A stretch of 64,000 nt of DNA. Source: Sanguibacter suarezii NBRC 16159 (GTDB lineage Bacteria; Actinomycetota; Actinomycetes; Actinomycetales; Cellulomonadaceae). Location: positions 1 to 64,000 of the forward strand of contig NZ_BCRT01000018.1 of NCBI RefSeq assembly GCF_001552735.1, in the 5' to 3' direction. Numbering within the stretch: the first letter of the stretch is position 1; every line of letters begins with the position of its first letter. The translations under genes and the position numbers were made by a program. The notes below the pieces were generated by a model. It was not told the DNA's origin. It worked only from the letters and a program-made list of their open reading frames with translations, and searched no databases. Shown piece by piece: positions 8,948-18,096 of the stretch.

Positions 8948-9637
8948 ATGCAGAAGAAGTGGATCATCGCCCTCGCCGCCGTCGTGGTGGCTGTGCTCGC
9001 CGTCGTCGCCGGGACGGCCCTCTATGCCAAGATCCAGAACGACCGCGCCCCCGACGAGCTGGCACTGACCTCGCCGGAGGGCACGGCGTCCTCGACGAGC
9101 GAGCCGGCCGGTCCGGTGGACCTCGACTCCCTCGCCGGGACGTGGACCGTGAGCGAGGGGTCCCAGGCCGGGTACCGCGTGGACGAGGTGCTCAACGGCC
9201 AGGACGTCACCGTCGTGGGTCGCACCTCTGACGTCACCGGGACGGTCACGGTCACAGGGTCGGAGGTCACCGCGGCGGACGTCACCGTGTCGATGACCTC
9301 CGTCACGACCGACAGCTCCAGCCGTGACGGCCAGTTCCTGGACATCCTGTCCACCTCGGAGCACCCGACGTCGGCCTTCGTGCTCACCAGCCCGGTCGAC
9401 ATCTCCGCTGTCGCCGACGGCGTGGCCAGCGTGGACGGTGCCGGTGACCTCACCATCGCGGGGGTCACCCGACCGGTCACCGTCGAGCTCAAGGCGCAGA
9501 CCACGGCCGACGGCGTCGAGGTGAGCGGCGTGATCCCGGTGACCTTCTCCGACTTCGACGTCGACGCGCCCGACCTCGGCTTCGTCAAGGTCGAGGACGC
9601 GGGGACGGTCGAGATGCTGCTCCAGCTCACTCAGTGA
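8948..9637 (+). CDS. YceI family protein, membrane-anchored
   Basis: A 229-residue product with an N-terminal transmembrane anchor (about residues 5-27, KKWIIALAAVVVAVLAVVAG) and an extracytoplasmic YceI-like lipocalin domain. LDSLAGTWTVSEGSQAGYRV at the start, FLDILSTSEHPTSAFVLT in the middle and LTIAGVTRPVTVEL near the end match the family, which binds isoprenoid-type lipids. The anchor and Ser/Thr linker are the usual actinobacterial arrangement. CAGGA about 8 nt upstream may be the ribosome-binding site. The last codons and stop belong to a 12-bp tandem repeat. It is convergent with SURF1. Confidence 0.88.
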   Translation: MQKKWIIALAAVVVAVLAVVAGTALYAKIQNDRAPDELALTSPEGTASSTSEPAGPVDLDSLAGTWTVSEGSQAGYRVDEVLNGQDVTVVGRTSDVTGTVTVTGSEVTAADVTVSMTSVTTDSSSRDGQFLDILSTSEHPTSAFVLTSPVDISAVADGVASVDGAGDLTIAGVTRPVTVELKAQTTADGVEVSGVIPVTFSDFDVDAPDLGFVKVEDAGTVEMLLQLTQ

Positions 9638-9661
9638 CTCACTCAGCGACTCACTCAGTGA
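9626..9661 (+). repeat. Three tandem 12-bp units containing the yceI stop codon
   Basis: CTCACTCAGTGA, CTCACTCAGCGA, CTCACTCAGTGA in direct tandem. The first unit encodes the last residues Leu-Thr-Gln and the stop of yceI. The second unit has TGA changed to CGA and the third restores TGA in the same frame. Confidence 0.9.
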
Positions 9662-9688
9662 GCGGGCTCCGTCCTCCGCACCGCCCGG

Positions 9689-10585
9689 TCAGTCGAGCGC
9701 GGCGAAGGGGTTCAGGCCGGTGGTCGCGTCGTCCCCGCGCGCCTCGTCGCGGACGGTGCGCAGCCACAGCGCCACCGCGAAGGCTCCGAAGATCCACCAC
9801 TGCAGGGCGTAGAAGAGGTTCTGCAGGTTGAGCCCGTCGCCGCCCTCGATGCTCGGGCGGTCCAGCAGTGCCAGAGCCGGGTCCTGGGCCGGGTCGGAGG
9901 AGACCACGACGAGGTAGCCGGAGTAGATCGGCCCGCCCCAGTCGTTGGCCAGCGCGGCGGAGCTGATCGAGTCGGTCTGCCCGGCTGGGAGCTCGGCATA
10001 CCCCTTGGCTTCGGAGGCCTGCAGGTAGCCGGTGAGGCGCACGGTGCCCTCGGGCGGCGCGAGCTGGCTGGCAGCGAGCGCCACCTCTCCCGTCTCGCCC
10101 GGCTCACGGGGCACCCATCCGCGCACCACCGGGAGGATCGGAGACCCGGACAGGTCTGCCCAGGACTGCCCGCCGGTCCCGTCCTCGGAGACCCGCATCG
10201 GGGTCAGGACGAGGAAGCCCTCCTGCCCGTCGTGGGCGCGGCCGGCCACGAGGCGCTGGCCGGCGGGGTCGTACTCCCCCTCGACCCAGGCCTGGCGCCC
10301 GACGAGGTCGCCGGGGAAGGAGGTCTGCGGCTCGAGCAGGTTCCCAAGACTCTCCGGTCCCTCACTGGCCTGCTCGACGGCGGCGTGCGCGGCAGCGAGG
10401 TCGCCGCGGGCCTGCGCCCGGTCGAGCTGCCATACCCCGAGCCGGGCGCACACAGCGGCGGCGGCGAGGAAGACGAGGAGCAGCACGAGCATCCGGGGGC
10501 GCAACGCCACCGTGAGCATCGAGGTCCGTCGGCGCGTCGGGGACGGCTCGGTCTCGCGGGGCTGCTCGGTCACTCGGTCTGGCAC
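9689..10585 (-). CDS. SURF1 family cytochrome oxidase biogenesis protein
   Basis: A 298-residue membrane protein with two transmembrane helices, one near the N-terminus (MLVLLLVFLAAAAVCARLG, followed by VWQLDRAQAR) and one at the C-terminus (ALQWWIFGAFAVALWL), separated by an extracytoplasmic domain. This topology and the motifs WQLDRA, YDPAGQ and RGWVP are SURF1 hallmarks; the family assists haem insertion into cytochrome c oxidase. The GTG start at 10585 follows TAGCCT by 6 nt, supporting a leaderless start. No oxidase genes are in this window. Confidence 0.9.
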   Translation of the reverse strand: MPDRVTEQPRETEPSPTRRRTSMLTVALRPRMLVLLLVFLAAAAVCARLGVWQLDRAQARGDLAAAHAAVEQASEGPESLGNLLEPQTSFPGDLVGRQAWVEGEYDPAGQRLVAGRAHDGQEGFLVLTPMRVSEDGTGGQSWADLSGSPILPVVRGWVPREPGETGEVALAASQLAPPEGTVRLTGYLQASEAKGYAELPAGQTDSISSAALANDWGGPIYSGYLVVVSSDPAQDPALALLDRPSIEGGDGLNLQNLFYALQWWIFGAFAVALWLRTVRDEARGDDATTGLNPFAALD

Positions 10586-10591
10586 AGTTTC

Positions 10592-10597
10592 AGGCTA
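10592..10597 (-). promoter_or_regulatory. SURF1 -10 element, leaderless start
   Basis: TAGCCT on the minus strand, 6 nt before the GTG start codon, with no Shine-Dalgarno sequence. Confidence 0.55.
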
Positions 10598-10657
10598 CCC
10601 GAGCCAGCACCCGTCCTTCGAACCCTCCTGGCGGCCGCCGCTCACCCGCGACGCTGC

Positions 10658-11392
10658 TCACCCCCGGCGCCGCAGTGCCACCGCCGCCAGCGCCACCGAC
10701 CCCGCGCACCAGGCCACGAGCACAGCCACGGACGAGGCCGGCACGGTGAAGGTGTCCTGAGCGAGCCCGGCCCGCACGAGCTCGGCCATCGGCTCGACCG
10801 GGAGCACCCGGTGCAGGTCGGCGAGCCAGTCCGGCAGCCGGTCTGCCGGGAAGGTGATCGGGGAGAACAGCAGGATCGCGAAGATCAGCAGCTGCGTCAT
10901 GAGCTGGGCGATCGTCGGGGGCAGGACCGCGGCCATCGCGTAGCCGACCGCCGCCGCGGTGAGGGACACGAGCACCGCGGCGGGCAGCGCCCACGCAGCG
11001 ATCGAGAGCTCGATGTCGTAGCGCGCGACGCCGGCGAGCAGGGCCAGCAGGGTGCCCGGCAGTGCGACCAGGGTCCACACGGTGAGGTCGGCGGCGAGGA
11101 AGGCCAGGCGGGGCACCGGCAGCGTCATCATCCACGCCGAGCTGCCCTCGGTCTTGGCCTGGCTGAGCATCTGGGGAGCCATGACCAGCCCGACCGTGAT
11201 GAGCGTCACCGTCGGTGCGCCGGTGGCCAGGAACAGCGCGGCGGTCCCCGACATCTCCCCCATGATGATGCCGAAGCCGAGCACGGTCCCAACCGCGAGC
11301 AGCGCCTGGACCACGACGAGGATCGGCAGGGAGGCGGACTGGCGGCGCAGCTGCCACTGGGTGAGCAGGCCGTACTGGCGCAGGGCGGTCAT
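10658..11392 (-). CDS. ABC-2 type transporter permease
   Basis: A 244-residue protein with about six hydrophobic segments, for example LPILVVVQALLAVGTVLGFG, LTVWTLVALPGTLLALLAGV and IAQLMTQLLIFAILLFSPIT. FSPITFPADRLPDWL is the characteristic ABC-2 loop before the last spans. Its ATG overlaps the stop of the ATPase gene (ATGA at 11389-11392), so the two make one transporter. The open frame extends far upstream only because GC-rich antisense lacks stops. The substrate is unknown; a drug or lipid efflux role would suit the divergent TetR gene. Confidence 0.87.
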   Translation of the reverse strand: MTALRQYGLLTQWQLRRQSASLPILVVVQALLAVGTVLGFGIIMGEMSGTAALFLATGAPTVTLITVGLVMAPQMLSQAKTEGSSAWMMTLPVPRLAFLAADLTVWTLVALPGTLLALLAGVARYDIELSIAAWALPAAVLVSLTAAAVGYAMAAVLPPTIAQLMTQLLIFAILLFSPITFPADRLPDWLADLHRVLPVEPMAELVRAGLAQDTFTVPASSVAVLVAWCAGSVALAAVALRRRG

Positions 11393-12369
11393 CAGCGGGC
11401 TCCTTCGAGGGGACGGGGCGCACCGGTGGCGGATGCGTCGGCGACGAGCTGGATGTAGACGTCCTCGAGGGACGCCGGGGTGATCGAGAACCGGTCGACG
11501 GTCCCGGTGTCGACCGCGTGCTGGGCCCAGGCGACGGCCTCGGCGCTCCGGCCTGCGGGCACGGTCGCCTGGGCGCGGTGACCCTCGCGGGACACCGCGG
11601 TGACGTAGTCGGGCCAGGTGTGGGCCGGGCTCTCGTCTCGCTCGGTCGGCAGGTCGACCACGAGCTGGAGGGTGCCGCGCAGGTCCCGGGTGAGGTCGGC
11701 GACCGTGCCGCGGGCGCGGACCGTCCCCCGGTCGAGGATGACCAGGTCGTCGACCGCGTGCTCGGCCTCGCGGACGTTGTGCGTGACGAGCAGCACGCCC
11801 GCGCCGTCGTCGGCCAGGCGGCGGATCTGGGTCCACAGCAACCGGCGGCGCACCGGGTCCACGTCGTTGGTGGGTTCGTCCAGGATGACCAGCGCACCGG
11901 GCACGACGGCAGTCATGGCAAAGGCGGTCAGGCGCGCCACCCCGCCGGACACCTTGTGCGCGGGTGTCTGCGCCCACTCGGTGAGCTCGAGGGCGTCGAG
12001 CAGCCCGTCGGCCCGGGCCCGGGCCTGGGCGCGCGGGACGCCGCGGATCCGTCCCACCAGCTCGATCGCCGTGCGCGGGGTGAGGCCGGTGATCGGGACG
12101 TTGGCCTGGGCCTGGACGCTGATGAGGCGGCGCACCCGGTCCGGATCGGCGACGGCGTCCTGGCCTGCGACGCGGATCGCACCGCTGTCCGGGGCGACGA
12201 GCCCGGCGATCTGGTTGACCAGGGTCGTCTTCCCGGCACCGTTGTGCCCGAGCAGCCCGACGACGCGTCCGGACTCGACGGTGAGGTGGACATGGTCGTT
12301 GGCGCGCACGGGCCGGCGCCCGCGGAAGGTCTTGGAGACGTCGTCGACGTCGAGGACGCGGGGGGCCAT
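11392..12369 (-). CDS. ABC transporter ATP-binding protein (ABC-2 partner)
   Basis: A 325-residue ATPase with Walker A GHNGAGKTT (about residues 39-47), signature VSGGVARL, Walker B LVILDEPTNDVDP and an H-loop His in VTHNVREAE, followed by an accessory C-terminal domain. ATG at 12369 is preceded by AAAGG at suitable distance. A longer open frame (to 12507) would run through the operator region and is rejected. It overlaps the permease gene downstream. It is divergent from a TetR regulator across 105 nt holding palindromic operators, so repression by that regulator is likely. Confidence 0.92.
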   Translation of the reverse strand: MAPRVLDVDDVSKTFRGRRPVRANDHVHLTVESGRVVGLLGHNGAGKTTLVNQIAGLVAPDSGAIRVAGQDAVADPDRVRRLISVQAQANVPITGLTPRTAIELVGRIRGVPRAQARARADGLLDALELTEWAQTPAHKVSGGVARLTAFAMTAVVPGALVILDEPTNDVDPVRRRLLWTQIRRLADDGAGVLLVTHNVREAEHAVDDLVILDRGTVRARGTVADLTRDLRGTLQLVVDLPTERDESPAHTWPDYVTAVSREGHRAQATVPAGRSAEAVAWAQHAVDTGTVDRFSITPASLEDVYIQLVADASATGAPRPLEGAR

Positions 12370-12383
12370 GGCGACCCTTTCTG

Positions 12384-12454
12384 ATACTAGGTGGTTTGTG
12401 ATACCGGAACGTATCAGTACTGCGTGGTATCCGACAAGGGGTACCGCGCGGTAT
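12384..12454. promoter_or_regulatory. TetR-type operator cluster between the ABC operon and tetR
   Basis: Three related elements: a perfect 12-bp palindrome TACCGCGCGGTA at 12442-12453, a degenerate copy TACTGCGTGGTA at 12418-12429 (24 bp away), and GATACCGGAACGTATC at 12400-12415 with GATAC/GTATC arms. A further GATACTAGGTGGT at 12383-12395 overlaps the probable minus-strand -10 (TAGTAT, 12384-12389). The positions fit repression of both divergent genes. Confidence 0.65.
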
Positions 12455-12462
12455 GGCTCCGG

Positions 12463-12468
12463 TAGGCT
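12463..12468 (+). promoter_or_regulatory. tetR -10 element, leaderless start
   Basis: TAGGCT ends 6 nt before the ATG at 12475. The perfect palindrome at 12442-12453 lies just upstream, where the -35 element would be, which suggests autoregulation. Confidence 0.6.
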
Positions 12469-12474
12469 GGCCGG

Positions 12475-13317
12475 ATGAGCCCGAAACCACCGGCGGACGA
12501 CCGTCACGCCTCGCCCCTCACGGCTGCCACGCAGGCCCTGACGGACGCGACGGCCGCCCTCGGTGAGGCCCTCAGGGCCGCGACCACCGAGACCGCCGAC
12601 ACGGTCGAGAACGAGCTCACCCAGGGGCTGCGCAGCGCTGCCCGCACGGTCGAGTCGATGGCCGCAAAGCTCTCCGGCCGCGGCTCACGCCGCGACCGCA
12701 CCCGCCAGGACCTGCTCGCGGCCGCCACGACCGTCTTTGCCGCCCGGGGCTACGACGGCGCGTCGGTCGACGACGTCGCGGCGGCCGCCGGGTACACCAA
12801 GGGCGCCGTCTACTCCCACTTCTCCTCCAAGGCGGAGCTCTTCCTCGCGCTCTTCCGGGCGCGGGTCGAGGCCGCCCGGGCTGATCCCCTGGGCGCCGCT
12901 GTCACCACCCTCGACGCCTTGGACGACGCCGACCTCACCGCCAGCCTCGACCGCGCCCGTCGCGATCCGTGGCTGCCCCTGACCTACGAGGTGCTGCTCT
13001 TCGGGATGCGCCACCCCGAGCACCGCGAGGAGGTCGCGCAGGTGTGGTCGGAGCTCCTCGAGGTCACCGTCGACGCTCTGGCCCAGCGCCGCTCCCCCGC
13101 CGGCTCAGCCGACGCAACAGGCTCTGTCCCCGACCCGGCCGAGCGCGCGGCGCTGCGTGACGCGGTCATCGTCTCCAGCGCCGTCGCCCACCACCTCGCG
13201 ATGCTCAACGCCCTGGGCGTGACAGGGGCCGACGACGAGACCGTCCTGCGGCTGGTGCGGGGGCACTGGCCGGCTCCGCCCCGTGACGGAACTCACCAGG
13301 GCACGACGGGGCACTAG
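12475..13317 (+). CDS. TetR/AcrR family transcriptional regulator with N-terminal helical extension
   Basis: A 280-residue regulator. The TetR DNA-binding domain lies at about residues 76-125 (DRTRQDLLAAATTVFAARGY, then VAAAAGYTKGAVYSHFSSKA, the recognition helix region). The C-terminal ligand domain is variable, as usual. About 75 residues precede the HTH, rich in Ala/Thr with spaced Leu, Val and Ala (for example LTDATAALGEALRAA), and look like an amphipathic helix; that is longer than most TetR proteins. It is divergent from an ABC-2 transporter and probably represses it. The ATG is supported by TAGGCT 6 nt upstream. Confidence 0.9.
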   Translation: MSPKPPADDRHASPLTAATQALTDATAALGEALRAATTETADTVENELTQGLRSAARTVESMAAKLSGRGSRRDRTRQDLLAAATTVFAARGYDGASVDDVAAAAGYTKGAVYSHFSSKAELFLALFRARVEAARADPLGAAVTTLDALDDADLTASLDRARRDPWLPLTYEVLLFGMRHPEHREEVAQVWSELLEVTVDALAQRRSPAGSADATGSVPDPAERAALRDAVIVSSAVAHHLAMLNALGVTGADDETVLRLVRGHWPAPPRDGTHQGTTGH

Positions 13318-13338
13318 CACGTCCGGGGACCCCCTCCT

Positions 13339-13358
13339 CGCACCTAAGGCCTAGTGCG
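13339..13358. promoter_or_regulatory. Quasi-palindrome upstream of the phosphoketolase operon
   Basis: Arms CGCAC and GTGCG flank a core with CTA and TAG edges, 60-80 nt before the xfp ATG. It is a possible operator for the acetate-shunt operon. It could equally be a weak hairpin after tetR. Confidence 0.3.
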
Positions 13359-13417
13359 AACCTCCAGCAAGTACGGTTACATGAAAGCGTCACCAACACC
13401 GCCGGTAGGAGATCATC

Positions 13418-15931
13418 ATGAGCACCACCGCAGCTGACGCCCTCGACACCAGCGACGCCGGAGCAGGCACCCCCGCCTGGCGCCCGCGCCCCGCAGAGGC
13501 CCTCTCCGAGGAGACCCTGCGCCGCATCGACGGGTGGTGGCGCGCAGCCAACTACCTGTCGGTCGGACAGATCTACCTGCTGTCCAACCCGCTGCTGCGC
13601 ACAGAGCTCTCTCGTGACGACGTCAAGCCGCGTCTGCTCGGCCACTGGGGCACCACCCCAGGTCTCAACTTCCTCTACGCCCACCTCAACCGGGCGATCG
13701 ACGAGCGTTCCGTCTCCGCCATGTACGTCACCGGCCCCGGCCACGGCGGCCCCGGCCTCGTGGCCAACTCCTACCTCGAGGGCACGTACACCGAGACGTA
13801 CCCGGACATCACCCAGGACACCGAGGGCCTGCGCCGGCTGTTCCGCCAGTTCTCCTTCCCCGGCGGCATCCCCAGTCACGTCGCCCCGGAGACCCCCGGG
13901 TCCATCCACGAGGGCGGCGAGCTCGGCTACGCCCTGTCCCACGCCTACGGCGCGGCCTTCGACAACCCGGACCTGCTCGTGGCCGCGGTGGTCGGCGACG
14001 GCGAGGCCGAGACCGGCCCGCTCGCCACGAGCTGGCACTCCAACAAGTTCGTCAACCCCGCCACCGACGGTGTGGTGCTGCCGATCCTGCACCTCAACGG
14101 CTACAAGATCGCCAACCCGACGGTGCTGGCGCGGATCTCCGACGAGGAGCTCCGCTCCCTCATGGTCGGCTACGGCCACACGCCGTACTTCTTCGTCGGA
14201 GGCTTCGACGGCGAGGACCACCTCGCCGCGCACGCCCGCTTCGCCGCGCTGCTCGACGAGGTGCTCGACGAGATCGCCGCGATCAAGGCCCGCGCCGCGG
14301 CCGGTGACCTCAGCCGCCCGATGTGGCCGATGATCGTCTTCCGCACCCCCAAGGGCTGGACCTGCCCGCCGGTGATCGACGGCAAGAAGACCGAGGACTC
14401 CTGGCGTGCGCACCAGGTGCCGCTGGCCAGCGCGCGGGACACCCCCGAGCACCTCGAGGTGCTCAAGGACTGGATGGAGTCCTACCGGCCCGACGAGCTC
14501 TTCGACGCCGACGGCCGCCTCGAGGCGGACATCGCGGCTCTGGCCCCCGCGGGCAACCTGCGGATGAGCGCCAACCCGCACACCAACGGCGGGCTGCTGC
14601 TCAAGGACCTGCGCCTGCCAGACTTCCGCGACTTCGCCGTCGACGTCCCCGCCCCCGGTGCCACGATCAGCGAGGCGACGAGGGTCCTCGGTCAGTGGCT
14701 CACCGAGGTGGTGCGGCTCAACCCGGAGAACTTCCGGATCTTCGGGCCGGACGAGACCGCCTCCAACCGGCTGCAGCCGGTCTTCGAGGCGACCGACAAG
14801 CAGTGGAACGCGGACTTCCTCACCTCCGACGTCGACGACCACCTGGCACGCGTCGGACGGGTCATGGAGATGCTCTCCGAGCACCAGTGCCAGGGCTGGC
14901 TCGAGGGCTACCTGCTCACTGGCCGCCACGGGCTGTTCAACTGCTACGAGGCGTTCATCCACATCATCGACTCGATGTTCAACCAGCACGCGAAGTGGCT
15001 CAAGGTCACCCGGGAGATCCCGTGGCGTCGGCCCATCGCCTCGCTCAACTACCTGCTCTCCAGCCACGTGTGGCGCCAGGACCACAACGGCTTCTCCCAC
15101 CAGGACCCCGGGTTCATCGACCACGTGGTCAACAAGAAGGCCGAGGTCGTCCGCGTCTACCTGCCGCCGGACGCCAACACCCTGCTCTCCACCTACGACC
15201 ACTGCCTGCGCAGCCGTGACTACGTCAACGTCGTCGTGTCCGGCAAGCAGCCCGCGCCGAACTTCTTGTCCATGGACCAGGCCGTCGCGCACTGCACCCG
15301 CGGGCTCGGCATCTGGGAGTGGGCCGGGACCGAGGTCGCCGGCGAGGACCCCGACGTCGTGCTCGGGTGCGCCGGTGACGTGCCCACCCTCGAGACGCTC
15401 GCGGCGGCGGACCTGCTCCGACGCCACCTGCCTGACCTCAAGGTGCGCGTCGTCAACGTCGTGGACCTCATGCGTCTGCAGGACGAGAAGGAGCACCCGC
15501 ACGGGCTCTCCGACCGCGACTTCGACACGCTGTTCACCACGGACAAGCCCGTCGTCTTCGCCTACCACGGCTACCCGTGGCTCATCCACCGCCTCACCTA
15601 CCGCCGCGCCGGGCACGCGAACATCCACGTGCGCGGCTACAAGGAGGAGGGCACCACGACCACGCCCTTCGACATGGTGATGCTCAACGACCTCGACCGG
15701 TACCACCTGGTCATCGACGTCATCGACCGGGTGCCCTTCCTGGGGTCCAAGGCCGCGGTGCTCCGCCAGGAGATGTCCGACGCGCGCCTGCGGGCCCGGG
15801 AATACACCCGTGAGCACGGCGAAGACATCCCCGAGGTCCGCGACTGGGTCTGGCCCGACGCCGGCGACACGGCAACCGAGATCGGTGGCCCGCAGGCGGC
15901 CACCATTGCAACTGGAGGCGATAACGAGTGA
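13418..15931 (+). CDS. xfp: Xylulose-5-phosphate/fructose-6-phosphate phosphoketolase
   Basis: A ThDP-dependent enzyme that cleaves xylulose 5-phosphate (and usually fructose 6-phosphate) with phosphate to acetyl phosphate plus an aldose phosphate. The 837-residue length and motifs fit the family: N-terminal [26 protein letters not shown], the ThDP-binding [19 protein letters not shown], and [20 protein letters not shown] at 13407-13411 precedes the ATG at 13418. The stop overlaps the GTG start of pta (GTGA), and ackA follows, so acetyl phosphate can be turned into acetate plus ATP or into acetyl-CoA by products of one operon. Confidence 0.96.
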   Translation: MSTTAADALDTSDAGAGTPAWRPRPAEALSEETLRRIDGWWRAANYLSVGQIYLLSNPLLRTELSRDDVKPRLLGHWGTTPGLNFLYAHLNRAIDERSVSAMYVTGPGHGGPGLVANSYLEGTYTETYPDITQDTEGLRRLFRQFSFPGGIPSHVAPETPGSIHEGGELGYALSHAYGAAFDNPDLLVAAVVGDGEAETGPLATSWHSNKFVNPATDGVVLPILHLNGYKIANPTVLARISDEELRSLMVGYGHTPYFFVGGFDGEDHLAAHARFAALLDEVLDEIAAIKARAAAGDLSRPMWPMIVFRTPKGWTCPPVIDGKKTEDSWRAHQVPLASARDTPEHLEVLKDWMESYRPDELFDADGRLEADIAALAPAGNLRMSANPHTNGGLLLKDLRLPDFRDFAVDVPAPGATISEATRVLGQWLTEVVRLNPENFRIFGPDETASNRLQPVFEATDKQWNADFLTSDVDDHLARVGRVMEMLSEHQCQGWLEGYLLTGRHGLFNCYEAFIHIIDSMFNQHAKWLKVTREIPWRRPIASLNYLLSSHVWRQDHNGFSHQDPGFIDHVVNKKAEVVRVYLPPDANTLLSTYDHCLRSRDYVNVVVSGKQPAPNFLSMDQAVAHCTRGLGIWEWAGTEVAGEDPDVVLGCAGDVPTLETLAAADLLRRHLPDLKVRVVNVVDLMRLQDEKEHPHGLSDRDFDTLFTTDKPVVFAYHGYPWLIHRLTYRRAGHANIHVRGYKEEGTTTTPFDMVMLNDLDRYHLVIDVIDRVPFLGSKAAVLRQEMSDARLRAREYTREHGEDIPEVRDWVWPDAGDTATEIGGPQAATIATGGDNE

Positions 15932-18096
15932 GTTCCACCGCTCGCAGCATCTTCATCACGTCCCCCGAGGGGGAGACTGGGAAGTCGACCATCGCCTTGG
16001 GCGTGCTCGACCTGCTCACCCGCCGGGTGCAGCGGGTCGGGGTGTTCCGTCCGGTCACCCGGACCGGGCACGTCGGCACCGCGACCGGGGACGAGACCAC
16101 CGGGGAGACCACCGGCGAGGCGCCCGAACGCGACTACGTCGTCGAGCTGCTCCTCGCCCACGACGGCGTCGACCTCAGCTACGAGCAGTGCGTGGGTGTC
16201 ACCTACGACGACCTGCACGCCGACCCTGAGGCTGCGCTCTCGCAGATCATGACGAAGTACCACGAGGTCTCCCAGCAGTGCGACTTCGTGGTCATCGTCG
16301 GCACGGACTACACCGACGTCGCCGGTCCCACCGAGCTCGCCTACAACGCCCGGATCGCCGCGAACCTCGGCGCCCCGGTGCTGCTCGTTGTCTCCGGCAA
16401 CCGGCGCACCCCGGCCGGGATCCACCACGTGTGCGAGGTGGCGATCAACGAGCTCGAGGCCAACCACGCCCAGGTCGTGGGCGTCGTGGCCAACCGCTGC
16501 CTGCCCACCGACCTCGAGGCGATCCGCACCGAGTTCGGCGAGCAGCCCGCCATCCCGGTCTGGACCATCCCGGAGGACCCGTTCCTCATGGCCCCCACCG
16601 TCAACCAGCTCATGCGGGCCGTCGGCGGACGCCAGGTGATGGGTGACCCCGAGCTGCTCGGCCGCGAGGTCCTCGACGTGCTCGTGGGCGCCATGAACTT
16701 CGAGCACCTGCTCGACAAGCTGGCCGACGGCGCCGTCGTCATCACCCCCGGTGACCGCACCGAGGTGCTGCTCGGGCTGCTCACCGCCCAGACTGCGAAG
16801 AGCTTCCCGTCGCTGGCCGCGATCATCCTCAACGGCGGCTTCTACCCGCCCGCCTCGGTCGCCGCCCTCATCGAGGACCTCGCGCCGAGCGTGCCGATCA
16901 TCCAGACCGACCTGGGTACCTTCCGCACCGCGAGCGCCGCGGCGTCGGCCCGGGGACGGGTGTCCAAGGAGTCCCAGCGCAAGGTCGACATCGCGCTCGC
17001 CCTCTTCGAGCAGAACGTCGACGGCGCAGCCCTGCTGGCCCGCCTCGACGTCAACCGTCCCGAGGTCGTCACCCCGCTGATGTTCGAGTACGAGCTGCTG
17101 GCCCGCGCCCGCGCCGACCGCAAGAACATCGTGCTGCCCGAGGGGACCGACGACCGCATCCTGCGGGCCGCCTCGACGCTGCTGCAGCGTCAGGTCGCGG
17201 ACCTGACCATCCTCGGCGACGAGGAGTCCATCCGGGCCCGTGCCGTCGAGCTCGGTCTGGACATCTCCGAGGCCAAGGTCATCGACCCGCGCAGCGGGGA
17301 GCTCCACGAGCGCTTCGCCCAGGAGTACACCGTCATGCGCGCCCACAAGGGCATGACCGTGGACCGTGCCCGCGAGATCGTCAGCTCGGTGTCCTACTTC
17401 GGCACGATGATGGTCCAGCTGGGCCTGGCCGACGGCATGGTCTCCGGCGCGGCGCACACCACCGCCCACACCATCCGCCCGGCCTTCGAGATCATCAAGA
17501 CCGTGCCCGGTGTGTCCGTGGTGTCCTCGGTCTTCATGATGTGCCTGGAGGACCGGGTGCTCGTCTACGGCGACTGCGCGGTCAACCCGGACCCCACCGC
17601 CGAGCAGCTGGCCGACATCGCGATCTCCTCGGCCGCCACGGCCGCCCAGTTCGGGGTGGAGCCGCGCATCGCGATGCTCAGCTACTCCACCGGGGAGTCC
17701 GGCAGCGGGGCTGACGTGGACAAGGTCCGCGCCGCCACAGCTCTGGTCCGCGAACGTCGTCCGGACCTCTTCGTCGAGGGCCCCATCCAGTACGACGCTG
17801 CGGTCGACGCCTCGGTCGCGGCCTCCAAGATGCCCGACTCCGCTGTGGCCGGGCGGGCTACCGTGTTCATCTTCCCGGACCTCAACACCGGGAACAACAC
17901 GTACAAGGCCGTCCAGCGGTCCGCCGGCGCGGTCGCCGTCGGGCCGATCCTGCAGGGCCTGCGGATGCCGGTCAACGACCTCTCCCGCGGTGCGCTCGTG
18001 CAGGACATCGTCAACACCGTCGCGATCACCGCGATCCAAGCCCAAGCGCTCTCGGCTGAGAAGGCCCGCGCAACTGAAGGAGCTCACACCGCATGA
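15928..18096 (+). CDS. pta: Phosphate acetyltransferase, long two-domain form
   Basis: Interconverts acetyl phosphate and acetyl-CoA. At 722 residues it is the long type: an N-terminal P-loop/BioD-like domain ([18 protein letters not shown] near residue 11), a central DRTGG-type region, and a C-terminal PTA catalytic domain (from about 395, [18 protein letters not shown], with [10 protein letters not shown] near 590). The GTG start overlaps the xfp stop, and TGGAGG lies 11 nt upstream inside xfp. The ackA ATG overlaps its stop (ATGA). All three genes are translationally coupled. Confidence 0.96.
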   Translation: MSSTARSIFITSPEGETGKSTIALGVLDLLTRRVQRVGVFRPVTRTGHVGTATGDETTGETTGEAPERDYVVELLLAHDGVDLSYEQCVGVTYDDLHADPEAALSQIMTKYHEVSQQCDFVVIVGTDYTDVAGPTELAYNARIAANLGAPVLLVVSGNRRTPAGIHHVCEVAINELEANHAQVVGVVANRCLPTDLEAIRTEFGEQPAIPVWTIPEDPFLMAPTVNQLMRAVGGRQVMGDPELLGREVLDVLVGAMNFEHLLDKLADGAVVITPGDRTEVLLGLLTAQTAKSFPSLAAIILNGGFYPPASVAALIEDLAPSVPIIQTDLGTFRTASAAASARGRVSKESQRKVDIALALFEQNVDGAALLARLDVNRPEVVTPLMFEYELLARARADRKNIVLPEGTDDRILRAASTLLQRQVADLTILGDEESIRARAVELGLDISEAKVIDPRSGELHERFAQEYTVMRAHKGMTVDRAREIVSSVSYFGTMMVQLGLADGMVSGAAHTTAHTIRPAFEIIKTVPGVSVVSSVFMMCLEDRVLVYGDCAVNPDPTAEQLADIAISSAATAAQFGVEPRIAMLSYSTGESGSGADVDKVRAATALVRERRPDLFVEGPIQYDAAVDASVAASKMPDSAVAGRATVFIFPDLNTGNNTYKAVQRSAGAVAVGPILQGLRMPVNDLSRGALVQDIVNTVAITAIQAQALSAEKARATEGAHTA

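Noticed and set aside
13205-15817. Minus-strand open frame of about 870 codons opposite xfp
   Set aside because: It mirrors phosphoketolase codons and has no motif or ribosome-binding site.
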